The notes under the pieces: model-generated
Seen by the model: only the letters and a program-made list of their open reading frames with translations
Databases searched by the model: none
What the model was told of the DNA's origin: nothing
Shown here: positions 52,256 to 63,495 of the stretch, piece by piece
How positions within the stretch are numbered: the stretch's first letter is position 1
Layout of the letters: every line of letters starts with the position of its first letter
Made by a program: the position numbers and the translations under genes
Assembly: GCF_000381025.1 (NCBI RefSeq)
Contig: NZ_KB905816.1
Location: forward strand, 372,001 to 436,000
Source of the DNA: Streptomyces sulphureus DSM 40104
GTDB taxonomy: Bacteria > Actinomycetota > Actinomycetes > Streptomycetales > Streptomycetaceae
DNA length: 64,000 bases
Direction of reading: 5' to 3'

Positions 52256-53801
52256 CTACGGTCCGCTGTCGCTTTGGGCACGCACCCTCAACGCGCGGTG
52301 ATCCACCTTCATCATGGGCGTCAACGGCAGTGCGTCGAGCAACTCCAGGAGATCGGGAGACTTGTAGTCGGCCAGCCGCCGCTGTGTCCACTCGCGCAGC
52401 TCGGTGAGGTCAGGCGGGGTTTCCCCCGCCTGCGGCACTACGAACGCCACCCCGATCTCCCCGATCACCGGGGCCGGCGTGCCCACCACGGCAACCTGCG
52501 CGACCCTCGGGTGCGCGCTCAACACGTTCTCCACCTCAAGCGGATGGACGTTGTAGCCGCCGCGGATGTAGAGGTCGGTCGAGCGGCCGGTCAGGACGAG
52601 ATTCCCCCCCCCCGCCGGTGAGCCGCCCGACATCGCCCGTGCGCAGCCGGCCCGCCTCGTCGAACGCGGCCTCAGTACGCTCAGAGTCCCGCCAGTAGCC
52701 GCGCATCACGCAACCACCGCGCACACGTATGTGTCCTGTCTCCCCCACGGGCAGCGCCCTCCCCTCGTCGTCCAGGACCGTCACCTGCAGACCGACCTGC
52801 GGCCGTCCGACGGTGTGGAACTGCACGTCCGGCGGATCCGCCGGCTCCGTGCCGCAGATGCTGGGCGACTCTGTCATGGCGTACCGCACCACCAGCGGTG
52901 TCCCCAGCAACTCCCCTACGCGCTCGCGGAGTTCGGGTGACGCGGGCGCCGTTGCCGAGATGCCGAGCCGCAGCGCGGGGAAGCTTCCCGGCCCGACGCC
53001 TGGTTGTTCGAGCAGCTTCGCCCACTGGGTGGGCACCCCACCGGCGACAGTGATGCGCTCCTGCTCCAGGAGTGCGGCCATCTCTGCGGCTTTCCAGGGC
53101 ACCGGGCTGACGACGAGCGTGATCCCCCAGGCGAGCTGCTCCCAGACCTTTCCCATGTACCCGGCGTGGGCGAACGGTGTGGCGACAAGGCGGCGGTCGA
53201 AGGGCGCGGTCATCACGCCCGCCGTACGTACAGCGGCCGCCAACCCCCTGTGGTCGTACCACGCACCCTTGGGCTCACCCGTCGTCCCGCTGGTCCAGAT
53301 GATTACGGCGGGGTCGTCGGGGGCCGCCTCGGTGCGCATCGCCCGCCCGCCACCTCTGCGGGCCGCGGCGAGCTCTCCGCGCTTCAACACGGCGAATTCC
53401 GGGGGCACTTCGGGAAGCTGCGCCGCCTCGTCCCTGATCACCAGGGCAGGGCGGCAACGGCGCAGGATCGCGGAGGTCTCGCGGGCGCCGAGTCGGGTGT
53501 TGAGTCCGGTGACGACGGCCCCGATCCGGACCACTGCCGCGTAACAGACCGCGTAGTCAGTGGACGGCGGCAGCATCAACGCCACCACATCGCCGCTGCC
53601 CACGCCGCGCGCGGTCAATTCTCCGGCGACCGCGTCGGCTTGACGGTGCCACGCGGCGAAGGTGAGCCGGTCGGCACCGTCCACGTACGCCTCGTGCGAG
53701 CCGTACTGCTCCGCTGCCGCTGCCAAGGCCTCCCCCAGCACCGCGGGAGTCGCCCGCAACGGCGGCTCGGGGCGGCCTGCGTCGGTTCGTTGGGACGTCA
53801 C
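52256..53801 (-). pseudogene. AMP-forming acyl-CoA ligase, frameshifted at a G10 run
   Basis: The 5' part (53801 to about 52614) has VIIWTSGTTGEPKGAWYDH and GYWRDSERTEAAFDEAGRLRTGDVGRL. The 3' part (52603 to 52256) has NLVLTGRSTDLYIRGGYNVHPLEVENVLS in another frame. The break is at a run of ten G on the coding strand (52604-52613). Nine G would give LTGGGGNLVLTGRS and one continuous protein of about 515 residues. So this is a sequencing error, a recent inactivation, or a slippage-prone locus. GTG 53801 follows CCGGAGGCACACC. No C-terminal A10 Lys motif beyond PLTPMMKVDH is apparent, which fits the family. Confidence 0.85.
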
Positions 53802-53895
53802 GGTGTGCCTCCGGTGGGAACAGCTCGGCAAGGGGCTACCCCGGTGCAGGGCCAAGCACGGGGGTGGCCTGTCGGAACGGCCAGGCCCGCTGCGC

Positions 53896-54813
53896 TCAAC
53901 GGGGCAGCAGACGCTCCGCGATGGTGGTCAGGTCCGCTGTGAAGGCGTCGAAGCTACGGCTGGCAGGTTCGATGGTGATCCAAGTGACGCCGGCCTTCTC
54001 GTAGTCGGCGAGCCGCGGCTTCAACGCGTCGCAGAACTCCCCCACGTCTCCGCTGCGCAGGAGGTCCTTCTCGAACGGCACGAAGGAGACGTCGGCCGGT
54101 GGCCTGCCGTCCGCTGCCCGGTGCTCGTTCTGCTCCGCGATCATGCTGCGCAGGGAGTCGAGATCGGAGAGGGGCGGTGTGCGCGTGATCTCCGCCATCT
54201 CGGCCGACTGCGCCATCGGCATCCACCCGTCGGCGAGTTGACGTACCCGGCGCCGGGCCGCGGCGCTGTTTCCCCCGACCCAGATCGGCGGGCCGCCGGC
54301 CTGAGCCGGGCCTGGCAGTGCCAGGTGGCCCTCGATACCGAACTCCGGCCCTGCGTGCTCCTGGCCGGCCCAGGTGGCGCGCATCGCCGTGATCGCCTCG
54401 TCGAGGAGCTTGCCCCGGCGGGCGAAGTCCGCACCGAGCGCCTCGAATTCCGACTTGAGGTAGCCGGCGGCCATGCCGAGGGTGAGCCGGCCGCCGGAGA
54501 GCAGGTCGAGGCTGGCGGCGGACTTCGCTGCCAGGTAGGGGCTGCGGTATCCGGCGACCATCACGTAGGTGATCACCCGCAGGCGCGTGGTGGCGGCGGC
54601 CATCATGCTCAGTGACACGAACGGGTCGAAGGCGTGGTGCCCGCCGCCCGCGAGCCACTCCCTGTCCGGGTACGGGTGCTCGCTCATCGCGATCCCGTCG
54701 AACCCGGCGTCCTCCACCGCACGGGCCACCTCGCCGAGACTGTGGCCCGCGATCCAGCGCTCGTAGTGCTTGACCGCCCGCATCGGGAACATGACGTTGA
54801 ACTTCAGTGGCAT
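53896..54813 (-). CDS. LLM-class flavin-dependent oxidoreductase
   Basis: A 305-residue luciferase-like TIM-barrel protein. Features are MPLKFNVMFPMRAVKHYERW, SEHPYPDREWLAGGGHHAFDPFVSLSMMAAATTRLRVITYV, AAKSAASLDLLSGGRLTLGMAAGYLKSEFEALG, and PPIWVGGNSAAARRRVRQLADGWM. The family uses F420 or FMNH2. It is 16 bp from the acyl-CoA dehydrogenase gene upstream. Role: hydride transfer or monooxygenation of a pathway intermediate, unspecified. Confidence 0.9.
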   Translation of the reverse strand: MPLKFNVMFPMRAVKHYERWIAGHSLGEVARAVEDAGFDGIAMSEHPYPDREWLAGGGHHAFDPFVSLSMMAAATTRLRVITYVMVAGYRSPYLAAKSAASLDLLSGGRLTLGMAAGYLKSEFEALGADFARRGKLLDEAITAMRATWAGQEHAGPEFGIEGHLALPGPAQAGGPPIWVGGNSAAARRRVRQLADGWMPMAQSAEMAEITRTPPLSDLDSLRSMIAEQNEHRAADGRPPADVSFVPFEKDLLRSGDVGEFCDALKPRLADYEKAGVTWITIEPASRSFDAFTADLTTIAERLLPR

Positions 54814-54829
54814 CCGGGACGCCCCTCCC

Positions 54830-56023
54830 TCACGTGAACATGGCCCGCGCGACGACGACCCGCTGCACCTCGGTCGCCCCCTCGCCGAGCCGCTTGACTC
54901 GCAGATCCCTGAACCAGCGCTCCAGGGGGAGTTCGGTGGCCATCCCCAGCGCACCGTGCACCTGGATGCACCGGTCCAGCACCCGGCAGGCGACCTCGGT
55001 GCCGTACATCTTGCTGATCGAGGCGTCCACCTTGACGTCCTTGCCGAGGTCCGCGTTCCAGGCCGCCTGGTACATCAGCAGCCGGGCGGCCCGCAGTTCG
55101 ACCTCGCTGTCCACGAGCATCCACTGGATGCCCTGCTTGTCGGCGAGGGCTCCCCCGAAGACCTGCCGGTCCCTGGCCCACTCCACGGTCATCGCCAGCG
55201 CGGTCTGCGCGATGCCGATGGGCGCGGCGGAGTAGAGGATCCTCCCCCTCACCAGGAACTCCCCCGCGAGCGCGAAGCCCTTGCCCTCCTCGCCCACCAG
55301 GTTCGCTGCGGGGATTCGGGCGTCCTCGAAGTGCACCTCGAACGGCGAGAAGGAGGCCATGACGTCGATCGGCCGGAACGACACCCCCGGGGTGCCCTTC
55401 TCCACCACGAAGCAGGAGATGCCGTTCCGGCCCTCGCCGGTCCGCGCGTAGACCACTCCCCAGTCGGCGCCCTCGGCATGGCTGGTCCACAGCTTGGTGC
55501 CGTTGAGGAGATAGTCGTCGCCGTCGCGCACGGCCCGCAGTTGGATGGCTCGGGCCGGGTCGGAGCCGCCCGATGCCTCACTGATCGCGGTGTACGTCCT
55601 GCTCGCGGTCCCCTCGATCACCGGCCTCGCGTATTTCTCGAACTGCTCCTCGCTTGCCCGGAACAGTACGTTCGGCGGGTTGCCTCCGAAGGCCCCGAGA
55701 GCCGGAAAGAACGCCCCCATACGGCACTTGGCGGCCTCCTCGGCCACCACGGCCTGGCCGAGCACGCTCAGCCCCGCTCCCCCGTACTCGGCCGGGGTCT
55801 GCAAGGACCACAGGCCCAGCTTCCTCGCCTTCTCCTGCAACGGCAGCAGTAGCTCATCGGGGAGCCCCGTCGCGTCGTGCGGCAGGGTCGCTTCCAAGGG
55901 CGCCACCTCGGAGGCCATGAAACGCCGGACCGTCTCGCGCAGCATGCGCAGCTCGGCCGGCAGCTCCCAGGCCCCCGTCTCCTCGGGTGGCGCCGGCTGC
56001 GGGCGCGGATCGTCGCGCGTCAT
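54830..56023 (-). CDS. Acyl-CoA dehydrogenase family protein
   Basis: A 397-residue ACAD. The N-terminal tail is proline-rich; RTYTAISEASGGSDPARAIQ replaces the usual TEPGAGSD, GTKLWTSHAEGADWGV follows, and the C-terminal GALGMATELPLERWFRD leads to LGEGATEVQ with the catalytic Glu. ATG 56023 overlaps the stop of the flavin reductase gene (ATGA). That coupling is unusual for an ETF-linked dehydrogenase and suggests either oxygenase-like ACAD chemistry or simple co-expression. Confidence 0.9.
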   Translation of the reverse strand: MTRDDPRPQPAPPEETGAWELPAELRMLRETVRRFMASEVAPLEATLPHDATGLPDELLLPLQEKARKLGLWSLQTPAEYGGAGLSVLGQAVVAEEAAKCRMGAFFPALGAFGGNPPNVLFRASEEQFEKYARPVIEGTASRTYTAISEASGGSDPARAIQLRAVRDGDDYLLNGTKLWTSHAEGADWGVVYARTGEGRNGISCFVVEKGTPGVSFRPIDVMASFSPFEVHFEDARIPAANLVGEEGKGFALAGEFLVRGRILYSAAPIGIAQTALAMTVEWARDRQVFGGALADKQGIQWMLVDSEVELRAARLLMYQAAWNADLGKDVKVDASISKMYGTEVACRVLDRCIQVHGALGMATELPLERWFRDLRVKRLGEGATEVQRVVVARAMFT

Positions 56024-56610
56024 CGCCGTGCCTGTGCACCGAACCGGAGGGCTCGGGCGCTCTCCAACTGCGGCACGTGGTTCGCCTCGTACTGGGCTAT
56101 CCACTCCTCGGGCAGCTTGCCCCAGGCCGGGCCGATGCGCAGTCGCTCGCCACCGTGCAGCACCTCGGCCGCCACCACGTCGCCGACGAAGATCGAGCTC
56201 TCCTGGACGTCGAGGGTGCCGGTGACCCGGGCTTCCACGTAGCTGTGGGCGTCGAGCAGGACGGGGGCTCCGGTGACACCAGGCTCGGTACGCAGCCGGG
56301 AGAGCTTGTCCCCGTCCCTGCCGGAGCTGCCGCCGAGGGTCTTGAGGATTTCGAGCGAGCTATCGACCTGGGCGTCCTCCGCGCTGAGCAGGTGCATCAC
56401 GAAGATGCCGGAGTCCAGGACCATGTCGTGGGTCCTGTTGTACTTGGTGAGGCTGATGGTGGCCCGGGGCGCCTCGGGGATGATGCTGGCCGCTCCAGCG
56501 GAGAGCGACACCAGGCCGTTGGCGAAGCCGCCGTCGACGGTGGTGATCGCCACGGGGAAGGGCCGGAGCCCGGAGAGGACGCGATCGGCCGCTTCGAGGT
56601 CAAGTGTCAT
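56020..56610 (-). CDS. Flavin reductase domain protein
   Basis: A 196-residue FMN/FAD reductase of the split-barrel family: PFPVAITTVDGGFANGLVSLSAGAASIIPEAPRATISLTKYNRTHDMVLDSGIFVMHLLS, with HSYVEARVTGTLDVQESSIFVGDVVAAEVL. It supplies reduced flavin to a partner monooxygenase. Directly overlaps the acyl-CoA dehydrogenase gene; the LLM protein downstream is another candidate client. Confidence 0.88.
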   Translation of the reverse strand: MTLDLEAADRVLSGLRPFPVAITTVDGGFANGLVSLSAGAASIIPEAPRATISLTKYNRTHDMVLDSGIFVMHLLSAEDAQVDSSLEILKTLGGSSGRDGDKLSRLRTEPGVTGAPVLLDAHSYVEARVTGTLDVQESSIFVGDVVAAEVLHGGERLRIGPAWGKLPEEWIAQYEANHVPQLESARALRFGAQARR

Positions 56611-56620
56611 GGCTACCTTC

Positions 56621-57697
56621 TCAGTTGACGTGCCAGGTGTTCCGGCCGTACAGCGTCTGCTGCAAGTCCGCGTCGCCGGCGCCGCGCGCCTGCGCGGTCT
56701 GCTCGCGCGCCGACTCGTCGTACGTGGGCCTGGCGACCGCGCGCACGATGCCGGTGACGGTGTGGGTCAGCTCCTGATCGCTCAGGCGAGCGAGCGCGAA
56801 CGCGTACTCCGGATCGTCGGTGTAGGCGTCGTGCCGCACCACGTCCGCCGCCGCGACCTCGGCGGTGGCCGCGACCCGTAGGCCGAAGCCGCGCCGCACG
56901 ACGCACCACTCGCCGTCGTCACCGAAGACGATCGGCTCCCCGTGCCGCAGCGGGATCAGGTGGTCGCCCGCCTCCTCCTTGCGCAGCACGTCGAAGGAGC
57001 CGTCGTTGAAGACCGGGCAGTCCTGCAGAATCTCGACGAAGGCGGAGCCGCGGTGTTCGGCAGCGGCGGAGAGGACCTCGGTGAGGCCCTGCCGATCGGA
57101 GTCGAGCGCCCTGGCGGCGAAGCTCGCCTCGGCGCCGAGGGCCAGGGAAAGTGTGTTGAAGGGGGCGTCGACAGAGCCCATGGGAGTCGACTTCGTGATC
57201 TTGCCCTGCTCCGAGGTGGGCGAGTACTGGCCCTTGGTGAGCCCGTAGATGCGGTTGTTGAAGAGCAGGATGCGCATGTCGACGTTGCGACGCAGCGCGT
57301 GGATCAGGTGGTTGCCGCCGATGGAGAGGGCGTCTCCGTCACCGGTCACCACCCAGACCGACAGGTCGGGACGTGCCACGCTGAGCCCGGTGGCGAGGGT
57401 CGGCGCCCTGCCGTGGATGGAGTGGAAGCCGAAGGTCTCCAGGTAGTAAGGGAACCGCGAGGAGCACCCGATCCCGGAGAGGAAGGCGATGTTCTCCCGC
57501 TTGATGCCCAGCTTCGGCAGCAGGGCGCGGACGGTGGCGAGTACGGCGTAGTCACCGCAGCCCGGGCACCAGCGCACCTCCTGGTCGCTGGTGAAGTCCT
57601 TCGCCTTCAGCGGCACTTCGCTGCGGGGTATGAGGTCGAGGGCGCCGGCCGCGGGTGGGGTTCCGGCGACGGGCGCCTCGGGGACGGTGGACACCAT
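56621..57697 (-). CDS. 2-Oxoacid:ferredoxin oxidoreductase beta subunit (KorB-like)
   Basis: A 358-residue ThDP subunit. VRWCPGCGDYAVL and GIGCSSRFPYY carry the [4Fe-4S] cysteines, HGRAPTLATGLS follows, and VVTGDGDALSIGGNHLIHALRRN plus NNRIYGLTKGQ form the ThDP/Mg site. Same layout as mycobacterial KorB. It decarboxylates a 2-oxoacid to an acyl-CoA with ferredoxin as acceptor. It lies 59 bp from the alpha subunit gene, and 10 bp before the flavin reductase gene. Confidence 0.95.
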   Translation of the reverse strand: MVSTVPEAPVAGTPPAAGALDLIPRSEVPLKAKDFTSDQEVRWCPGCGDYAVLATVRALLPKLGIKRENIAFLSGIGCSSRFPYYLETFGFHSIHGRAPTLATGLSVARPDLSVWVVTGDGDALSIGGNHLIHALRRNVDMRILLFNNRIYGLTKGQYSPTSEQGKITKSTPMGSVDAPFNTLSLALGAEASFAARALDSDRQGLTEVLSAAAEHRGSAFVEILQDCPVFNDGSFDVLRKEEAGDHLIPLRHGEPIVFGDDGEWCVVRRGFGLRVAATAEVAAADVVRHDAYTDDPEYAFALARLSDQELTHTVTGIVRAVARPTYDESAREQTAQARGAGDADLQQTLYGRNTWHVN

Positions 57698-57756
57698 GGT
57701 TCTCTCTTTCTGTCTGCGCCTGTGGTCCGCCCGGTCGATCCCTCGGAATCGGCCGG

Positions 57757-59709
<1,953 letters not shown>

Positions 59710-59711
59710 GG

Positions 59712-60629
59712 TCAGCTCACTTCCTTGGAGTCCGTACGCGGGAGCGCCTCGTCGAGGAAGTCGAGCAGCCGCGCGGTGAAGACGTCGTTGTCGTCGCCGG
59801 CCACCATGTGGCCGACGTCCTGCACGTCGGCGACGGACAGGTGCGGGATCAACTCCCGCATCTCGGCGACCCCCTCGGCCGAGACGACGTCCGACTGAAG
59901 GCCCCGGACGAGCATCACCGGGCAGGTGAGGCTGCGGGCGGCGCGCCGACTGCGACGGTAGATCTCCGCACCGAGCGCGGCCTGTTCGTCGTCGGTCCTG
60001 CCGGGGGCGAGCATCGCGGGGTCCCAGTGCCAGTGCCAACGGCCCTCGCGCAGCCTGAGGTTCTTCTTCAGGCCCTCCAGCGAACCGGAGCGCCGTCGGT
60101 GCGGGTTGTAGGCGGCGATCGCGTCGGACGCCTCCTGGAGGGAGGCGAAGCCCTCGGGTGCACTCCCCATGAAGCGCTGGACGCGGCGGCTGCCTCCGGT
60201 CTCCACCCGTACCGCGATGTCCACCATGACGAGGGCCTCGGCGAGCCGGTGCTCGACGCCCATCCCCAGCAGCGCCACCTTGCCGCCGAGCGAGGCCCCG
60301 ACGAGGGCGAGGGGGATTCCACCCCAGGTCTCCCTGAGCCGTGCGACGACCGAGAGCAGGTCCTCCAGGTGGGCGCCGGTGGTGTAGTCGCCGTCGGGTG
60401 CCCACTCGCTGTCGCCGTGGCCGCGCAGGTCCATCGAGACCGCGACCCAGCCGGACGAGGCGAGCCGCCTGCCGGTGCCGTGCCACGAGTGCCGGGTCTG
60501 CCCGCCGCCGTGCAGCAGCAGGACGACTCCCAGCGGGGCCCGCGCGGGCGGCGTCCAGACATCGGCCGCCAACTGCACTCCGTCTCCGGGCAATTCGACG
60601 TTTCGGTGGTCAGGCCGCACCGACGTCAC
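59712..60629 (-). CDS. Alpha/beta hydrolase
   Basis: A 305-residue hydrolase. VVLLLHGGGQTRHSW is the oxyanion loop, Ser113 in LVGASLGGKV is the nucleophile, and late DVGHMV gives the His. Central cap residues include RWHWHWDPAML. The annotated first codon GTG 60629 sits on the GGAGGAG itself; GTG 60620 nine bases later has better spacing. It may hydrolyse an ester, a lactone (a BVMO product) or a C-C bond. It lies between thiolase and KorA genes on the same strand. Confidence 0.9.
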   Translation of the reverse strand: MTSVRPDHRNVELPGDGVQLAADVWTPPARAPLGVVLLLHGGGQTRHSWHGTGRRLASSGWVAVSMDLRGHGDSEWAPDGDYTTGAHLEDLLSVVARLRETWGGIPLALVGASLGGKVALLGMGVEHRLAEALVMVDIAVRVETGGSRRVQRFMGSAPEGFASLQEASDAIAAYNPHRRRSGSLEGLKKNLRLREGRWHWHWDPAMLAPGRTDDEQAALGAEIYRRSRRAARSLTCPVMLVRGLQSDVVSAEGVAEMRELIPHLSVADVQDVGHMVAGDDNDVFTARLLDFLDEALPRTDSKEVS

Positions 60630-60701
60630 CTCCTCCGGGGGCCTCCCCGTCCGAGCCTGCGGCCAGGGGCGGTCGGGCTCCGATGCCGTGCCTCACGGGT
60701 G

Positions 60702-61916
60702 TCATACGGCGGGCCGCCCGTCGCTGGGGACCTCGACCACCACGGCTCCCGCCTGGCCGCCGCCGGCGCACATCGCGGCGACACCGCGCCCGCCGCCGCG
60801 CCGGCGCAGCTCGTGCACGAGGGTGACGATCATCCGCGCACCGGAGGCCGCCACCGGGTGGCCGAGACTGCAGCCGCTGCCCGACGTGTTGACGCGCGCC
60901 TCGTCGATCCCGAGTTTCTTACAGGCGGCCACGGGCACCGAGGCGAACGCCTCGTTGATCTCCCAGAGCGCGACATCGCCGATCTCCAAGCCCGCGCGGT
61001 GCAGCACTTTGGGGATCACGTCGAGCACCGCGAGCCCGGTACGCGCGGGCTCGATGGCGGTCGAGGCCCACGCCGGCACCCGCGCCAGCGGGGTCAGCCC
61101 CTGTTCCCGGGCGAAGGAGCCGCCGACCACCATCACGGCCGCCGCCGCATCGTTGATGCCCGCCGCGTTCCCCGCCGTGATCGAGAAGCCCTCGATCTCC
61201 GGGTGCAGCACCCGCAGTTCGGCGAGCTGCTCGGCGGTGGAGCCCCTGCGCGGGTGCTCGTCGGTGGTGAAGGCCGCACGGGAGCCGTCCGCCCCGAGAG
61301 CCTGCACGGGCACGATCTCCTCCTCGAAGCGCCCCGCATCGATCGCGGCGACGGCGCGCTGGTGCGAGCGGGCAGCCCAGGCGTCCATCTCCGCACGGCT
61401 AATACCCACCTCCTGCGCGGTGTTCCAGCCGACGGTCAGCGACATGTCGCGGTTGGACGCCGCCGGGCTGTCCGGGTGCGTCGGCGGCATCCACCCCTCT
61501 TCGAACTCCTCGACGGTGCCGGGCACCCGGAACCGTTGCAGCGGCGACGTCGAGCTCGACTGGGTGCCGCCCGCGACGATCGCGCGCTCGGCGCCGGAGG
61601 CGATCGCGGCGGCGGCGTTGCCGACGGCGGTGAGGCTGCCGGCACAGTGCCGGTTCACTGCCTGCCCCGGTACCTGCGGCATGCCGGCGGTCACTGCGGC
61701 GTGCCGTGCGATGTCCCCGCCGCCGTAGTTGGACTCGGCGAGGATGACGTCGTCGACGAGGGCCGGGGCGAGGCCCGAGCGGCGCCGCACCTCCTCGACG
61801 ACGACCTCGGCGAGCTCCATCGCGGTGGTATCCCGCAGGCTCCCCTTGAAGGCCCGCCCGATGGCGGTCCTGGCACCGGCGGCGATGACCGGCGTCTCTG
61901 TTCCTGGTAGCAACAT
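60702..61916 (-). CDS. Acetyl-CoA C-acetyltransferase (thiolase)
   Basis: A 404-residue thiolase. Nucleophilic Cys is C91 in VNRHCAGSLTAVG, WEINEAFASVPVA follows, His lies in VNTSGSGCSLGHPVAASGARM, and the second Cys in MCAGGGQAGAVVVE. It cleaves a 3-oxoacyl-CoA to acetyl-CoA and a shortened acyl-CoA. ATG 61916 follows TTCAGGAGCGCAG. It is 23 bp after the aldehyde dehydrogenase gene, so it belongs to the same operon. Confidence 0.95.
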   Translation of the reverse strand: MLLPGTETPVIAAGARTAIGRAFKGSLRDTTAMELAEVVVEEVRRRSGLAPALVDDVILAESNYGGGDIARHAAVTAGMPQVPGQAVNRHCAGSLTAVGNAAAAIASGAERAIVAGGTQSSSTSPLQRFRVPGTVEEFEEGWMPPTHPDSPAASNRDMSLTVGWNTAQEVGISRAEMDAWAARSHQRAVAAIDAGRFEEEIVPVQALGADGSRAAFTTDEHPRRGSTAEQLAELRVLHPEIEGFSITAGNAAGINDAAAAVMVVGGSFAREQGLTPLARVPAWASTAIEPARTGLAVLDVIPKVLHRAGLEIGDVALWEINEAFASVPVAACKKLGIDEARVNTSGSGCSLGHPVAASGARMIVTLVHELRRRGGGRGVAAMCAGGGQAGAVVVEVPSDGRPAV

Positions 61917-61939
61917 CTGCGCTCCTGAACTGGTCGGCG

Positions 61940-63430
61940 TCAGCCGAGCGTGAAGGGGTCCCTGGTCTGTCCGCTCAGCTCCACCCAGACCGCCTTGGTC
62001 TCGGTGAAGTCCCGAACGGCCGCGCGGCCGTTCTCGCGCCCGATGCCGCTCGCACCCATCCCGCCGAACGGCACCTGGGGAGCCACGGCCCGGTAGGCGT
62101 TGACCCAGACGGTGCCGGCGCGCAGTCGGCCCGCGACGCGGTGCGCCCGGTGCACGTCCTTGGTCCACACCGACCCGGCGAGCCCGAACTCGGTGCTGTT
62201 GGCGTCGCGTACCGCCTCCTCCTCGTCGGCGAAGGTCGACACGACGAGGACGGGCCCGAAGATCTCCTCGCTGACGGCGCGCATCTGCCGGGTGACGTCA
62301 GTGAGGACCGTGGGCCGTACGAAGTAGCCGCCCAACTCCGGTTCTGGCACGCCGCCGCAGGCCACCGTGGCGCCTTCCGCGCGAGCTGACTCCAGGTGCG
62401 AGAGCACCTTGCGGTACTGGGGCTCGTTGGAGACGGGCCCCATCTCGGTCGCGGGATCGTGCGGATCGCCGAGCCTGATCGACTCGGCCCGCGCGACAAC
62501 CTTGGCCACCAACTCCTCGGCGACGGCCTCGTGGACGAGGAGCCGGGAGCCGGCGAGACAGGTCTGCCCGGTGGCGGCGAAGATGCCCGCGATCACGCCA
62601 TTGGCGGCGGCGTCCAAGTCGGCGTCGGGGAAGACTACTTGGGCGCTCTTGCCGCCCAGCTCCAACGAGAACCTGGTCAGGTTCCGCACCGCGGAGACTC
62701 CGACCTCGACGCCGGTGGCGGTGGAGCCGGTGAAGGCGATCCGGTCGACGTCCGGGTGCGAGGAGAGGGCGGCCCCGGTCTCCGGGCCCCAGCCGGTGAC
62801 GACATTGACGACGCCGGGCGGGAAGCCGGCCTTCGTGAAGAGCCGGGCGAACGCGGCGGTGGAGGCCGGGGTGTGATCGCTCGGCTTCACCACGAAAGTG
62901 CAGCCGGCGGCGAGCCCGGCGGCCAACTTCCAGGTCAGCAGGAGCAGCGGCGAGTTCCACGGGGTGATCGCACCCACCACGCCCACCGGCTCGTGCCGGG
63001 TGTAGACGAAGTACTCCTGCTTGCCCGTGGGGATCGCCTCGCCCTGCACCTTGTCGGCGAGCCCTGCGAAGTACCGGTAGTACTCGGGTAGTCCGGCCAT
63101 CTGTCCGGACATCTCCCGCAGCAGCTTGCCGCCGTCGCGGACCTCCAGCTCTGCGAGGTCGTCGGCTTCTTCGGCGATGACGTCGGCGAGCTGCCACAGG
63201 AGCCTGCCGCGCTCGCCGCCGCTCATCCGGCCCCACTCGCCGTCGAGCGCCTGCCTGGCGGCCCGCACCGCGGCGTCCACGTCCGCTCCGCCGCAGTCCG
63301 GGACCTCGGCCCACGGCTGCCCGGTGTAGGGGTCGAGGCTGCGGTAGGTACGCCCCGACACGGCGTCGGTCTCGACTCCGCCGATCAGCATGCGGAAGCT
63401 GCTGAGCTCCGCTGACTCCACAGCGTTCAT
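61940..63430 (-). CDS. NAD(P)-dependent aldehyde dehydrogenase
   Basis: A 496-residue ALDH. GAITPWNSPLLLLTWK is the cofactor region, the general base is E257 in LELGGKSAQVVF, the catalytic Cys is C291 in GQTCLAGSRL, and EEIFGPVLVV and FGGMGASGIGRENG follow. It oxidises an aldehyde to its acid. ATG 63430 follows CCGAGGGAGAGCC. It may process aldehydes made by the HpcH aldolase or by oxidation of alcohol intermediates. Confidence 0.95.
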   Translation of the reverse strand: MNAVESAELSSFRMLIGGVETDAVSGRTYRSLDPYTGQPWAEVPDCGGADVDAAVRAARQALDGEWGRMSGGERGRLLWQLADVIAEEADDLAELEVRDGGKLLREMSGQMAGLPEYYRYFAGLADKVQGEAIPTGKQEYFVYTRHEPVGVVGAITPWNSPLLLLTWKLAAGLAAGCTFVVKPSDHTPASTAAFARLFTKAGFPPGVVNVVTGWGPETGAALSSHPDVDRIAFTGSTATGVEVGVSAVRNLTRFSLELGGKSAQVVFPDADLDAAANGVIAGIFAATGQTCLAGSRLLVHEAVAEELVAKVVARAESIRLGDPHDPATEMGPVSNEPQYRKVLSHLESARAEGATVACGGVPEPELGGYFVRPTVLTDVTRQMRAVSEEIFGPVLVVSTFADEEEAVRDANSTEFGLAGSVWTKDVHRAHRVAGRLRAGTVWVNAYRAVAPQVPFGGMGASGIGRENGRAAVRDFTETKAVWVELSGQTRDPFTLG

Positions 63431-63495
63431 GGCTCTCCCTCGGTCCTCGGTTGCGGGGTTCGGCGTCGCGGTGGTCGGACCGCGCGGCCCAGTGG

